A stretch of 64,000 bases of DNA from Achatina immaculata (lineage: Eukaryota; Mollusca; Gastropoda; Stylommatophora; Achatinidae). Below, piece after piece: positions 10,690 to 22,926 of the stretch; position 1 is the first letter of the stretch; the number at the start of each line of letters is the position of its first letter. Location: positions 47,787,925-47,851,924 of the forward strand of contig CM019702.1 of the NCBI GenBank assembly GCA_009760885.1, read 5' to 3'. The notes beneath the pieces were generated by a model that was not told where the DNA came from, did no database searches, and saw only the letters and a list, made by a program, of their open reading frames with translations. Position numbers and translations under genes: made by a program.

Positions 10690-11790
10690 CTTTCCAAGCC
10701 ATTAAGACTTACTGCTGCAAATAAGGTTAAGCTCCATTCCTCCCTACAAGTGTATTCCTAATCTTCTCTCTCCATTTTGTGACACCAATTTCTTTTATAT
10801 CCTCTTCTATGTTGTCTTTCCATCTCTGTCCTGCTCTACCCCTTGGTCTTGTTTCCCTTATCTCTTGTGCATACATAATTTTAATTTGTCTGTTCTCTTC
10901 CATTCTCTCTACATGGCCCAACCAGTGTAGTCTGTTTAGTTTCAAGACATTTATAATTCATTGTGATTTTAATAGGCCGTTCAATTCAATGTTTTTGTCT
11001 AGTTCTCCATTCTCCACAATTGGTATCCTTTATGGGCCCAAAGATTCATCTTAGGATTTTGTTCCCAAAGGTTTGCAATTGTTGTTCATCTTTCTTTGTT
11101 GTACTCCACGTTTTTGATTCATATATAATGGCTGGTCTTATTATAGTTTTGTAGATTGTTATTTTAGTGTTTTGGGACAGGATTTTGGATTTTAACAGGT
11201 GTTACAAGGTGAAATATATTTTATTCCCTAACTGTACTTTACTTTTAATTTCCTTACTTACTATGTTGCTTCTGTTGAAGCCTAGATATTTGTATGTTTC
11301 TGCTTTCCTAATGATCATATCTCCAACATTTATAAAATCTAGATCATTATACCTCTGGTCTCTTGATATCTTCATATACTCTGTCTTATCCTGGTTAATG
11401 GTCAAGCCCACTTTTAGTGCCATGTCTCTCAGGTGTATGCATATATTGATGACTTCTTGCATAGTTTCCCCCATGAGGTCAATGTCATCAGTGTATCCCA
11501 GTATTTTAGTTTGTTCTTCTGTACTGCTTTCTTCTTTCACTTTTCTGACTACCTTATCCCGCACTAGGCTGAAGATTAATGGAGACAATGTATCACCTTG
11601 TTTTAAACCAGCTCTTATACAGAAGGGTTCTGACTTTCTTTCTTTATATATTACTATATTTTGTGTATCCTCCATGCATATTCTGGTCAAATTGATTAAT
11701 TTATTAGGTATCTCAAATTCTTTCATAATTTTCCATAAGCTGCTCCTATCTATGCTGTCATAAGCATTGAAGTCAATGAAGATATTATGT
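10690..11790 (-). mobile_element. LINE-F reverse-transcriptase relic
   Basis: Minus strand. A 174-aa open segment (11202-11726) carries RT motifs: IRAGLKQGDTLSPLIFSLV (motif B/QG) and GYTDDIDLMG in the YxDD position, then the thumb-like QDKTEYMKI. The C-terminal tail (10727-10945) has the LHWLGHVERM and GQRWKDNIEEDIKEIG motifs. Between them the frame is broken. The catalytic box reads YTDD rather than YADD. Related 3' ends lie at 45165-45395 and 62990-63155. Confidence 0.85.
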
Positions 11791-12015
11791 ACCTATTATG
11801 TAAGAATAAACATTAAAAAATTTTAGGTGTTTAACCATGAAACTAAATCTTCATCAATTTGTGAATTCCAGTGAATCATAAACAAGATAAAAGCTTTTGA
11901 TACAAAAAATACAGTCTTTGGATATGGTGACATAAGAATGAGGTTAAAATCTTCACTGGTCTGTAATTATTTATGAATTTTCATACACATATGTTTTCTC
12001 TTTCAAGCTGTGTAC

Positions 12016-12084
12016 CTTGCTCCTCTTAGGAAAGCCTCTTCAGTTGATGATGTTGGTGCCCTGCTCTTGCTGGATGATTTGGTG
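12016..12084 (-). CDS. RGS22: RGS22-like gene, short Ser-rich exon
   Basis: 69-nt exon encoding TKSSSKSRAPTSSTEEAFLR followed by GA. The donor is GTACAC. I chose the acceptor ATCCAG because it alone keeps the frame on both sides; the nearby CTGAAG acceptor would give an immediate stop. Low-complexity Ser/Lys content makes this exon less certain than its neighbours. Confidence 0.55.
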
Positions 12085-12289
12085 CTGGATTTATATCCTT
12101 CAGAAACAAACAAATTGATTTTCTCATGTTTCACAAGAAAATGAACTAAGCAAAACAAAAGAACTTCAATAATTACACTAAATGTAATCTCAGTATTTAA
12201 GAAGATGAAAATGACACTGATGTAAGGACTACAGAATAAACTTTGTGTGATGTTCTGAGTTTGGCCTGAGGCACCCCAAGTCACTCAGC

Positions 12290-12420
12290 TGTGGGAAAAG
12301 AGTACCTGGCTCTTTCAGGAGCTGGAGAAGGTAAGGTGGCCAGATGTGATATAGGCAGTAACACCATATCTCATATGTGCCTCTATGATATGATGGAGTT
12401 ATCCATACCTTTTTTTTTCT
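12290..12420 (+). repeat. Short repeat shared with 1010-1150
   Basis: Both sites share 'caggagctg.agaagg', 'aacaccatat' and 'atgatatgat/atggcatgat' in the same order and orientation. It is probably a degraded SINE, but I cannot place it in a family. The overlapping plus ORF (12291-12677) is not supported as a gene. Confidence 0.4.
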
Positions 12421-13369
12421 CCACCTTATGTGTTGTTTTTGCTCTATGGCATAAGTTGTCAAGGGCTTCTAGCTTAAATCAACTTAAAATATATGAACAG
12501 TACAACTTCTCTCCTCCCACCCCAAGAAAAGCTTTACAGTGCTACTGTAAAACACCAATCATGGATGTCTTTGTAGAAGGACAGAGTCATATGTACATAC
12601 CTGTGCCTGCTCTTGCAATATTATTTGCTTGTGTTGGTATCATTTCAATTTTATTTGATATTCTGAAGATGAAATAGCATAGACACAATCAGGGACATTT
12701 CAACACAATAAAGTCTTAACACTTTAGATGCTATCCTTCTTGTGATATAATTTACTTGTGTAGCAAAGTGCGTAGTGAGTTCATTTCTCAAGGCAGTGAT
12801 CTGAGGCACTACTCCTGCAGAACAGACCCAAGTCAACCTAACTGCAGAAATTGGTGTCTGGCTCCTCTTTGAGCTTGTAACGAAAAGGCTGCTACACAAG
12901 GTGTTGAATATTTCATTCTCCAGTGCATGGATGGAGAACTTTTTTTGAGGTTTCATGTCAATGCTGGCAAAATTTTTCTTTAAAAAACTCCCTAGCTATG
13001 TCATGAAAAATGTTACTGTGCATTTTGAAATATGACATTTTTGGATTTTTGTTTGCCATAAAAATTTGCATACAAGGCAATTTTTCATGCATGCTATGGG
13101 CGCATAACCCTGCTCTGATGTATTAACAAAAAAGGCAGTAATATCACATCCTCTATAAGCATCAAAGGGATGGAGCAGGGCTCCATGTACAATTTACAGA
13201 TTTGGAAGTAAAAGAACTGAACTACCTACCAAGAATGTAATATTTTGTATGTCTCATGGCATTTGCATGCCTTAGGGGTGTGAAGTGTTAGTGTCTTCAC
13301 ATACTGAGACCACTATAGCATTTGCGATAGGGATGCTAGCACCTGTCTTTGCTGTCTTTGTTTTCCTAG

Positions 13370-13530
13370 GGAAACCCCAGGTACTCGTTTTTGTTTTTTT
13401 TTAGGCTGGGCTGACCCTGGGGTGTTGGTCTGAAACAAAATTCTGCCTGGGTGTGAAACTGAACTGGGGGCTTCCAACTGGCAGTTAAATGCACTAACCT
13501 CTACACCTCAGCAGTGCCTGAGAGTGCAGT
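13370..13530 (-). mobile_element. SINE-like remnant
   Basis: Minus-strand remnant resembling SINE type 1: 'ggctgggctgaccc(t)gggg' parallels 'ggcgggtggaccccggggg' at 16905. It ends in a tRNA-like 'cactaacctctacacctca' segment. Degraded, in an RGS22-like intron. Confidence 0.5.
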
Positions 13531-13694
13531 AGGGTTGTTAATTATACAGTTATCAGTGTAATAGTGTTTTTACTATTTTCTTATCAGTTAAGAAAGTTAT
13601 TGCAATTTTCTTATCAGATATTTAACTGCAGTTACATATTTACTATCACCTACAATAACCTACATTCTGCAATTATCTATCTTTAATAAGAAAA

Positions 13695-13925
13695 ACACAT
13701 TAAACATTATGAGAATTTAGAGAAGACTGTCTTGGAAGGTACATAAGTACATAATGGGAAAAAGAAAGAGAGGAAGACCAAGGCAGAGATGGTTGCAAGA
13801 CATCATTGAAAATCTGCAATTGGATGCATCAGTAGCAGGCCATCTTGTTTACAACCGAGAGGCCTAGAGGAGAGCTGTTAGGAAGGCAAATTTCCGCAAG
13901 GGATATATGCAAATGACTGACTGAA
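13695..13925 (+). mobile_element. LINE-C 3' end fragment
   Basis: Carries the C-terminal coding part (gag aag acc aag... = RKRGRPRQRW-like) and the common LINE-C 3' terminus. Same family as 35970-36640, with small deletions. Intronic. Confidence 0.85.
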
Positions 13926-14097
13926 TAAAAAAAAAATGTATAAATTAAATGTAAGGAATAATTTTCCTGAAAAAAGAAAAATTCACAGATATATGTTATT
14001 TCTTTAGAAAAAGGAGTGGAAATTCTTACAACATTAACATGAGAAAAAAACAAAACATTTCCCTTTTCCAAGTTAATAATTTATATAAATTTTTACA

Positions 14098-14175
14098 TCA
14101 TAATCTTATATCTTATATCCTTCCCGTGCCGTTAAACGTCACATAGGGCTCGCAAAGTAGTTCGCCAATTTTACA
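14098..14175 (-). mobile_element. LINE-D 3' terminus only
   Basis: Only about 75 bp of the LINE-D 3' end: 'gccgttaaacgtcacatagg' and 'cgcaaagtagttcgccaatt', preceded by its (ATATAAG)-like tail. Identical arrangement to 30530-30600 (plus) and 41720 (minus), showing extreme 5' truncation. Confidence 0.85.
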
Positions 14176-14312
14176 TCATAATATTAGCTATTTAATCAGT
14201 AAAATATTAATACATCATTTTATCCATGTAATCAATGCCAAATTAATCTGACACACTTTTGTGTCCATTCAGGCATCAAATATACCTAACATCAGTAAAT
14301 ACATTTTACTAC

Positions 14313-14484
14313 CTGGCCTTCTGTTTAGTAGTTTCATTTCCTTTGCTGTTAGAGGAGGATTCTGCAGGGGTTTGAAAAATATTGTCATAGTGTCCATTCA
14401 GATGACCCAGAGATCCTGATTCTGACTTCTGCAATGAAATGACACCATGTGCTTTCTGTTCAGGTGATCTCACATCTGTGGAAC
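14313..14484 (-). CDS. RGS22: RGS22-like gene, exon
   Basis: 172-nt exon with a TTTCAAAG acceptor and GTAGTA donor. It encodes STDVRSPEQKAHGVISLQKS, then a Ser/Asn-rich segment ending NETTKQKA. It begins by completing a Ser codon (A+GT) and ends with two bases used by the Ser-rich exon downstream. The sequence looks disordered, with no domain. Confidence 0.65.
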
Positions 14485-15099
14485 CTTTGAAATACAAAAA
14501 TGCACAATAATAATAATGATCATTCACGCCAATAAGAAGCTAATAAAATAGAGCACTCAGACAAGAATCAAAATATAAAATGACTATGTTTAAAAAAAAA
14601 GGGAGCCAAAACAAAATTCAACCAGTTAAATAATGACCATTTAATATGTTAAATTTATTTGGCACTGATCATGAGGACACATATGAAACCTGGCACACCA
14701 TAAATCCTACAGACAGTTGATGCATATCATACAATTACACTTTGGAAGACTGAGTAAAGTCACAAATGAGGACTTAAAGAAGATTTGTTAAAGCAAGAAC
14801 AACAAAATTCTCCTTCCAGTCTTCTGTTGTAGAACTGAATGGACAAAACTAAGACTAAGATGTACCAAAGGAAAAGCAGCAGCTGCTATATTTACTTGGT
14901 GGGGGAAATCTCAGATGGTGTCTGGAAGAAATCGTTTTGCACTGAAGGGAGCAGAAGTAGAAATAGGGGGTGATATCCCAGAGTGATCACAATGCCAAAA
15001 GACTGATTTTCGAGGAAACTATCACTGATTTCTACTCATTATAGTCAAATCATACTTTAACAGTTGTTGTAATTGCCACAAACTGTACCAAGAACTCAC

Positions 15100-15230
15100 T
15101 GAGCAAGACTACTGGTGGAAGGGAAAGTGCTCGACTGCCTGGACGTTGGTAGCGGTAGAGGGCAGTGTAGTTCAGCTCACCCCAGATATCATCATCATAA
15201 ATGTCATTACCACTGTTATCTCCACTGACG
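15100..15230 (-). CDS. RGS22: RGS22-like gene, exon
   Basis: 131-nt exon with an ATTTTCAG acceptor and GTGAGT donor. It encodes VSGDNSGNDIYDDDIWGELN, then YTALYRYQRPGSRALSLPPV. First and last bases fit the split codons of both neighbours (AG+C and A+GT). The acidic DIYDDDIW stretch is notable, but I cannot assign it a role. Confidence 0.75.
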
Positions 15231-15614
15231 CTGAAAATTAAAACATAAAAAAATACAGAATTTTATACAAATGTTTGTTGTCAAAAACTTTCCAAAATTA
15301 GATAATTTCAGTCACAAGGTTTGCTTGAAGTTATGATAAAGTTTTCTCTGCACTTTCCATCACAATGGGGATTATACTGAAACCTGCTCTGTTAGATAAA
15401 ATGAAGGTGTGCTAAGACCACTACAAAGAGGCATACTAGGGTCTTGCAAGCTCTAGATCTCTTGCCCTGAAAACAGCAGAAGGCCTCTTGTTTCCTCTCC
15501 TCCTCTCAAGTTTGTTGTCCACCTTTCATATTTGTTATGAAAAAGTATCATAGCACAACATCCTAACCCAATGGTTTTCAATCTGCGGTCCATGGAATGG
15601 ATTTTTGGGGTCCA

Positions 15615-16150
15615 TCACGCAAAGGCAGTATTTCAGAAAGTGAAATCTATTTTATGCAGTCCATCTTTATCAACAGATACTAGGGAAAGAGTCTTGAAAT
15701 TCTATATCGAGCCAGTATTATTATATGTAAACGAGTCATGGTCACTAACAAAAACAAAAGCGGCAAATGAAATGCCGTTCCTACGAAGAATATTAAGATA
15801 ACCATGGACAGCTAAGATAACAAATGAAGAATGTCTATAAAAAAAGTCAGTGAGAAACTAACCTTAATAACACACCTTGTGATGTGGTTTGTGTGTTGGG
15901 GGGGGGGGCAGTCTAAATTTACTGACCATATGAAGAAAAGAGAAGAAATCGATAATATTGTGACAGCCGGAAAAACTGGGGGCAGGAAAAGTATAGGTAG
16001 ACCGAGAGAGAAAATCTTAGATGGCTTGACAGAATGGCACGAGAGAAGCACAACAGAAATGATGAATAGCATGAAAGATCGAAAACTGTGAGAAGACATA
16101 GTTGCCGACGCCGCCAACCATGGCACATGATGATGGTGACTCGATTAATG
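15615..16150 (+). mobile_element. LINE-E relic, C-terminal coding part
   Basis: Plus strand. The translation resembles the C-terminus at 30960-31480: FQKVKSILCSPSLSTDTRER, 'FYIEPVLLYVNESWSLTKTK', 'PWTAKITNEECL', then GGRKSIGRPREKILDGLTEW. Several stops and frameshifts. It ends at the 'ccatggcaca tgatgatgg' type tail of this family. Intron of the RGS22-like gene, opposite strand. Confidence 0.85.
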
Positions 16151-16744
16151 AACTGGCTCGATTTAAAAAAAATATTTGCACCATCTGCGTTTCTTTATTT
16201 TTAATGAAGAGTATAGGCTATTCTCAGGCTGGACAAATGTAGGGGGAGCGAGAGAAGACTGAGCGAGAGAGAGCCCCAGGGAAAAAAAAGGCTAAGAACC
16301 ACTGTTCTAGCTTGTCCTAAGTCACACTGACCTGAGACTAGAAACGTAACTCTCCGCCGCGCGGCTGTAGCCCCGTATGTTCCTACTGCTCCCCCGACTT
16401 CCTGAATGGCGGTCTAAATCCAGAGGGCGCAGCAACAACTTTACCATCTTCAACTCTCGAAACGTCTGTGATCTGTGAATGGAGGAAGACAAGTTTATAA
16501 GAGCCTGTTTAGCAAGTACTGGTCTTCTATCCGCTGGCAGCTGTGGGTGTGTGCGTACACGCACGTGAGTGCAGTCTATACTAATACACTTTGCAGGCCA
16601 TATGAGAGAGAGAGAGAGGGGGGGGGGGGTTGTCCAGCCGGTGCACTTGTCCGGAGTCCGGACGGTTTTCCTTGTTTTAAGAGTGGACCGGAGGACTACG
16701 GGGACGTGGAGGGAACGAAAAAATAATATGCGAGGTGGGGGGGG

Positions 16745-17015
16745 GGGAGGTAACATTCCCGTTTCCATGCCGTTAAGGCACATTGGGGGATGCAATTAGG
16801 CCTCTCTATTTTCCACGACCTTCGGCACATGAAAGGGATGTTGTAAGTATCACGCCTGGCTGTATTTACCTTCCCAATTTTTCCTCTGGTATCTATTTTT
16901 AGAGGCGGGTGGACCCCGGGGGTCTTTTACTGTGTGTAGCAGAAAAAATTCCAACGCTGGGATTTGAACCCGGTACCACCGGATTAGTAAATCGAGCGCG
17001 CCGGGGGGGGGGGGG
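16745..17015 (-). mobile_element. tRNA-derived SINE, type 1
   Basis: Second, better preserved copy of the SINE at 1962-2200. On the minus strand a tRNA-like head carries a GGTTCAAATCCC B box preceded by CGGTGGTACC. The 3' part ends beside a run of G/C at 16730-16750. The upstream side abuts another poly-G run at 17003-17019. The homopolymers make local assembly less certain. Confidence 0.8.
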
Positions 17016-17517
17016 GGCGGTTATTTGGACCAGATTACAAAAATGTCTCTCAGAGGTCATGACACCTTGCCACGAGGACAGATATTCTCTTTTCATATAG
17101 GTAATGTTCCTCAACAGCGCACACAGACTACCCCCTTTCATATTTTGATCAGCTGCAGTTTGACAGAACTGGGAATAGTTCATTTACCCAGTACTACCCT
17201 ATTACATTAGATTACTTCAAAACGTGAGCGCGGGCAAGGACAAGACGAATCCCACGAACGAACAGCAAGGAACGTTGTTAAGCTATCAGACATGAATATC
17301 TCAGTAATATCTTCAGTCTCGTGAAGCAGCTGTAAACCAATAACTCACAGACCTCCGAGACGACTCAGAGGGGCCTAGCCCCGCCTTTAGAGCGGCAGAA
17401 TGCTAAAGGGCCGAAACACTTGCCGGTTGAATTCTTCTCAGATCATCTGAAGTGCTGTGTCGTTTTGCTTTCTTTAACAGTTTCCTGTCAGTCAGACTGT
17501 CTGACAACATGGCAGTT

Positions 17518-17544
17518 AAAACAAACAAACAAACAAACAAACAC

Positions 17545-17585
<41 letters not shown>
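17518..17585. repeat. (ACAA)n(ACAG)n microsatellite
   Basis: About 68 bp of ACAA followed by ACAG repeats. It sits just beside the SINE at 17610-17825, again in the position of a SINE 3' tail. Confidence 0.95.
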
Positions 17586-17609
17586 GTCCTATCATGCCAT
17601 AGAGGCGCC

Positions 17610-17825
17610 TAGGAATGTTATGCTGATTCTCCTGTTTTCCTTGGCCCGTCGGTACACGACATTCTGATGTCGCTAGCATCATGCCTGGTAGCCCTTTCTC
17701 TCCAGCTCCAGAAAAAGCCCGGTACACATTTCTACATCGGGTGACTGGGAGACCACCCGCGGATTCGAACCACCGACCTCCGCGTGAGAGACGAACGCAT
17801 TAGCTACTGCGTAAGTCAGGCCCCA
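17610..17825 (-). mobile_element. tRNA-derived SINE, type 2
   Basis: On the minus strand it starts with a tRNA-like head: an A-box-like stretch (TTACGCAGTAGCTAATGCG) and a perfect B box GGTTCGAATCC about 45 bases downstream, then a tRNA-unrelated body ending beside the ACAG microsatellite. It is not a functional tRNA gene: no acceptor-stem closure is visible and the body continues about 150 bp. Confidence 0.8.
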
Positions 17826-18611
17826 GGTTGATACTAGTCACAGCGAAAGAGCTGATGGACTGTTCGGCCACGGTCATTAAGGATGAGTTCACCAATTTTT
17901 TTCCCCATATTTTCTAGCATTTTGCTGGTGACTGGTCACTCTGAATGCTGGTCACCTTGAACAGAGACTCGACCGGCCTTGAATCACCAGTGCCACTCAA
18001 AGCGTGTGTTCATCCCTAAGAATAGTCGCCAGAAGTCTGAAGAAGAAGCATTTCCAAGGTCTTAAAAGCATCACGCAAAATTTGATGCTGGCACTTTGCT
18101 CGAATTTGTCAGCCGTCATAAAGAGCGAAGAGGGGTCCTAGCACAATGTCATGAAACTGCGTGTACAGACTGAATACGTGTATAGACGATGCCAAGAGAC
18201 AGACGGGCTCAGCAGGCTTGGAAATAATGACTTTCAGTGTCTCTCATATGGTTGCCAGAAGGTATAGTCACAGTAAGTACAGTCTGGGAACTTTACGATG
18301 CCACTAGTATTTGCGAAGTATTTTCTTGGGTATGTAAATCTTAATATTATTAGATATAGTAGCCATTTTCGTCTTTAGAAAACTGTTTTTAAGTAGATAG
18401 ATACGTGTATTATGTGAGATGGTTACGTCGAGAATTGTTTTGCTGAATGGTGGATTTTAACAATGTGGGATTTGCGTAGTAGATCAGGTCACGATAACAC
18501 CAAGTAGTCTAGAACCCTGGAAATCATTGTGCCGAAGGCCCCGTACTTTCTAAGGCTAGCCTTAATGGTTGCGTCCAAGTTCATTTTAATGAATGAATAT
18601 ACGCGACATAC
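17826..18611. other. Intronic sequence, nothing recognised
   Basis: Unique-looking intron of the RGS22-like gene between exons 15100-15230 and 18612-18790. I see no exon, repeat or RNA gene in it. Confidence 0.5.
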
Positions 18612-18790
18612 CTAAGAAACAGTGGCAGTCTTTCCTTCCGAGCCCACTCCAGCAAGTTATCGCGCTCTGCATCTGTAGGACCGTACTGAAGGGAGGGGAC
18701 AATCGATGGAAGGGAGGTCATCCGTTCCAATCTTTCTACTTTATCAAAAGCTCCCGTCAGTCTGTTGTATGCCAGTGCTTGGGGGAAAAC
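18612..18790 (-). CDS. RGS22: RGS22-like gene, N-terminal exon
   Basis: 179-nt exon with a TTGCTTCTGCAG acceptor and GTATGT donor. It encodes VFPQALAYNRLTGAFDKVER, then AERDNLLEWARKERLPLFL. The 'W..KERLP.FL' element and the preceding exon resemble the N-terminal region of vertebrate RGS22 as I know the family. This is the main reason for preferring RGS22 over other RGS proteins. Phase 0 in, phase 2 out, both matching. Confidence 0.8.
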
Positions 18791-19742
18791 CTGCAGAAGC
18801 AAAGCAGAAGCATATATGAACATTTCCTGCGGTAACATTGAGAGGACAGCTAAGAACAGAATGCAATTTAGGATAAGATTTATATTTTGCTTCATTGGAA
18901 TAGCAGCGAAACTGTTTGCATTACTATTTTGTTGTTGTTGTTGCTTTTTGGTCATTTACATTTTATGTGACGCAAGCACGGTTTCATAATAATGATAAAT
19001 GCAGATAATTTTGATGTTTATTCACTCACAAAAAACCCCCAGAAATATGTGAAGCATATGTAATTTGTATATAATGACATATGCGAGTATCGGGTTTAAA
19101 ACGCGGGGTAAGAGAATGATGATCTATTATTATTAAAAAGTGAAGACACTGTGAGACATTAAAAAAAACTTGGAACGAATAATAATAATAATGATAATAA
19201 TAATAATATCACCGTTAATAATGGTTATTTAGAGTGACGTTATTAATTCTTCTTTGAATATTCTTGGACTCCAGCCTGGAATTCTTTGAAGAACGCACCT
19301 GTTGCATCAGACTGCTGACATCGCCATACAGCTTCGTCTGAATTGGGTATTTGTGATAATTATGTACACCCTGTTTGCTTCTCATATGAAGAACAATACT
19401 GGAGTAGGGTTTTTTCTTCTTCCCGTGTGCTTATCTCTGGCTTGTTATACAGGTGATATCTCAGCCTGTTGTGACCTGTGCGAGTCTGAAGATCTTAACC
19501 CGCTGTCTCTCTCACCTGTTTGAATTTTTTTTTTTTTTACTTTAGATCAGTGTTTTATCTTTATCGCCAAAAATGCTCGCGAGAGCTATCTGCGATTCCT
19601 TGCCTATGAATCAGCCACATACATTATGATCTTAGTCATAACGAAACATAAAATATAAGCAGGTTGTTGATCACACCAGTGATAACGATTACAGGTATGA
19701 TGGGGGCGCTGATGGCATGTAGGCTCCGCTGGTTAAACTTAC

Positions 19743-19831
19743 CGGAAGACCAAGAAAACAGTTGAAGTAGTCTAGAAAAAGATCATCGTAGGCTAGAAGA
19801 TCTTCTAAGTTCTCCCCGGTAATCTCCAAAG
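19743..19831 (-). CDS. RGS22: RGS22-like gene, most 5' exon found
   Basis: 89-nt exon with a TTTTCATTTCAG acceptor and GTAAG donor. It encodes LEITGENLEDLLAYDDLFLD followed by YFNCFLGLPV when joined to the next exon. 'L..DD...DYFN.FL.LP' is a signature I associate with the start of RGS22. Because the exon begins with two bases of a split codon, an upstream coding exon with the initiator ATG must exist to the right; I could not identify it. Confidence 0.8.
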
Positions 19832-21509
19832 CTGAAATGAAAAGAAGAAGAAGAAGAAGTGAGTATGCTGCAAAGTTCTGGTAGAGCGGATGACAACAAT
19901 GGCGTACCGTTCGTTGTCGGTACCCAGGATGAGGCAGACAGATGTACCCCTCCCCCCCCAAACCTCTTTAACATGGTTCCCACCCCCGCCCTGCCCTCGG
20001 TGTGCCACTGGGTGACAACTACAGTCATACTGGTTAACATACTGTTTAGTTCATTCATTCATGCCGCGCCGACAGATGTTGACGATCATGACTGCCCATT
20101 GTGTGTGATCATTGGTACCTTCAGTCACCTCGACTGCTCTCATTATCACATGCCACTGAGCCAGTCCGTTCATAAATTTATTACAGTGGGTTTTTCCCCC
20201 TCTTTTTTTTAAGGCCCTACTCTGCCTTAAATGCACCTCATGGACGTGGTGTTAGGACCCTATTTTCCTTGATTTGTCGGCACACTACATCACCTGCCCA
20301 CTTTCACCGAAATTGCATACCCCCTACTTCTTTATCCACTATGGACTGCCGTAAACTACATCAAACTGAACACGATGCTATGCTACAACACCTTCATCGC
20401 CATGGCACGCAGTTCCACAATGAAAGATCAGTTTTGTTTATAAAATAACAACGAAAGTACAGTTAACTCATTTAAATCCTACAGTTACACATTACAAATT
20501 CCTTCAATACCGTTTTGGCCGATAGCCCTGTATCTTTTATTACTTTTTTCCTATTAAAAAATTGTTACCGGCATTGCGGTAAAATTCATGGTAACTTGCT
20601 AAACAAACATGCCTAAGCATTTATATTGTCTTTATATCCCATAACTACGGTTCTAAACTTGGGGTTCGCAAGCCCCTTATGGATTAGTATATCTAGGCGA
20701 AGATTTTAAAGTTATTTATTTACTTATTTTTCTTTTACATAAGACGCCCAAGCTCATAGGTTCTGAACATATGGATATTCTGAAGATTTTTAATTTAAAA
20801 CCACGTGCCAGGGAAACTTAATGGGATGGGTATCGCAAAGAATTATCTTTCGCTTCAGGGGTCCGCGGCCTGAAAAGTTTGAGAACATCTCTACTTAAAG
20901 GGGAAAAAAAAGGAGAGAGAGAGAGAGAGAGAGAAAAGGGGGAGGTAGGAGTGGGAGAAGAGAGAAGCCTCGGATACGTTGCATTCAAGTGAAAAAAAAG
21001 GCCTCTTTTGAGTTGTCAGAATTTATGAGGGTTAAAATCACTTTTAGATCTGATCGTTAATATGCAAATTTCGTACTACGGTAGCGTGCACATATTGAAG
21101 TTCTGTTCTTGGAGAAGACTGTATCAGTAATATCGATAAGTTATCGATATTTCATTTACGACTGAGTCTTTCTTTCCCCTACTAATGATAAGAATGTGTA
21201 GAACAGAAGAAAGAGCGTTATTTCCGTCCGTACTTCAAAGAAACTATCGTTAATGGCAATCTCGGGAGTTTATCCAGCGTTTTGAATTTCCACTTAGTAT
21301 TTCTGATTTTTTCCTCCTTTTCCTGGAAGTGGAGATGATTTCTGAGTTCTGTTTAATTGGAAGCATTAGCTAAAAACCAAGAAAATGTGCGTGATTAATG
21401 AGATGAGGGACCATGTGTGCATTTTTCTTTCCTAGAAACGTTAAGTGCAAGATCGACTGGGGGGGGGGGGGTTGTTAGAAGGGGAAAAACCCTACTTATT
21501 ATTTTGCAA
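19832..21509. other. Upstream intron/intergenic, exon 1 not found
   Basis: Should contain or lead to exon 1 of the RGS22-like gene. I find only a short match to the SINE type 1 3' region near 20220-20290 and a (GA)n run at 20906-20935. The plus ORF at 19859-20212 is antisense and unsupported. Confidence 0.4.
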
Positions 21510-21650
21510 ATAGAAATGAAAATAGATGAGTGTATGGTACAGTTTTACAAAAACAAAAAAAAAAAGATAGAAAGAGTAAGGAAAATGGGCAGAAACAAGA
21601 ATGGCAAAAAGCAAGATGAGTACATATAAATGAAGGAATACTTCATTAAT
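21510..21650 (+). repeat. Left arm of inverted repeat flanking mariner-1
   Basis: About 130 bp including 'gtatggtacagttttacaaa' and 'agaaacaagaatggcaaaaa'. The same sequence is inverted at 22925-23030 and occurs alone at 43970-44075. The arms enclose the mariner element. Confidence 0.85.
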
Positions 21651-21660
21651 CTTTCATTTA

Positions 21661-22926
21661 TACGAGGGGTGATTGATAAGTTCTCGGCATAAGGTACAAA
21701 TACTTGAAACGCACAGTTGATATTAGGTGCATTTGTACATCAGGCTAATTTAAGATTAAACACCAAGTTTCAAGAGATTAACTGCAACCAATTTTTTTAA
21801 TACAGGCTACTGAAGTGGTAAGGGGTGGCAGAAATTGAGAAAATGGATAAAATTTCTCATCGCTACCTCTGCATCAAGGGCTTATCATCGACGGAGATCC
21901 ATGAGGATACAGTGGAGACTCCAGAGGAGAATGGCCCTTCTTACAGCACAGTGAAGAAATAGGCAGCTCAATTCAAACAAGGAAGGGGGAGTCTGGAAGA
22001 TGATCCCCGTCCAGGAAGACCAAGAGCGGAAACCACCGGCAGAATCCATGACATGATAATGGAAGATCGACAACTAACTGAGCGATACATTGCTACTGAG
22101 TTGGGCATCTCCCAGGAACGTGTTCATGCCGTTATTCATAATGATCTTCAAATGATAAAGGTCTCTGCACGATGGGTCCCGAAACTTCTTGGAGCTGATC
22201 ACAAACGACGGTGTCTCAACATGTCAATAGACAATCTTGGCCATTTTTCTGCAGATCCTGAAAAGTTTCTTCAGCAGTCTATGACTATGGATGAGACTTG
22301 GGTTCATAATTTTCAACTAGAAACCAAAGAACAGTCAAAGCAGTGGAAACATCATGGATCCCCACCTCCAAAGAAAGCAAGGGTGGTTCTGTCTGCAGCC
22401 AAAGTGATGGCTTCCATCTTTTGGGATTCAGAAGGTGTGCTATTGGCAGACTATCTTCAAAAGGGCAGGACGATCACTGGGGCCTATTATGCTAAATCTT
22501 GTGAAGCAACTGCTGGTCAAACTGAAGGAAAAGCGTCGAGGGAAATTGTCTTTCAGCAAGACAATGCTCCAGTTCGCAAGTCGGCGGTGGCAATAGCTGC
22601 CATTCATGAATGCGGCTTCCATCTTCTTGAACATCCTTCTTTTTTCCCAGATTTGGCCCCTTCAGACTATTACCTATTTACCAAACTCAAAAAGGAGCTC
22701 AGTGGTCACAGAATTTGCTTCAGATGATGACGTCATTCACGCTGTAGACCACTTTCTACTGGCACATGATGCTGACTTCTACAAAGAAGGGATCGGTATG
22801 CTCCAGGATCGCTGGACTAAGTGCATAAACTTGCAAGGGGACTATGTTGAGAAATAAACTTAAAAAGCTGTCCACAAATAATCAGTTGTACCTTATGCCG
22901 AGAACTTATCAATCACTCCTCGTATA
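21661..22926 (+). mobile_element. Mariner-like transposon 1 (nearly intact)
   Basis: Terminal inverted repeats of about 38 bp with one obvious mismatch: 'acgaggggtgattgataagt' at the left and its inverse at the right end (22888-22926). Both ends are next to TA, the usual target duplication. The enclosed transposase ORF is broken twice (see next feature). It lies between two inverted repeat arms. Confidence 0.9.
21843..22857 (+). pseudogene. Mariner transposase, two lesions
   Basis: The reading frame starts at ATG 21843 (MDKISHRYLC). A TAG at 21960-21962 stands where mariners usually have Trp (before AAQFKQGR). The main open part (22053-22727) has an HTH region with LTERYIATELGISQERVHAV, MDETWVHNF (first Asp), FQQDNAPVRKS (second Asp) and FPDLAPSDYYLF (third Asp). 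There are 34 residues between the last two catalytic Asp, the D,D34D spacing of mariners. A frameshift near 22710 moves the C-terminus (VIHAVDHFLLAHDADFYKEG) to another frame, ending at 22857. All catalytic residues remain, but the protein is not made as one chain. Confidence 0.85.

Noticed and set aside
11167..11763. 198-aa plus-strand ORF
   Set aside because: Antisense to the LINE-F reverse transcriptase, which carries recognisable motifs on the minus strand.
17740..17825. tRNA gene (strong B box)
   Set aside because: The tRNA-like head is followed by a SINE body and tail, and no complete cloverleaf is evident.
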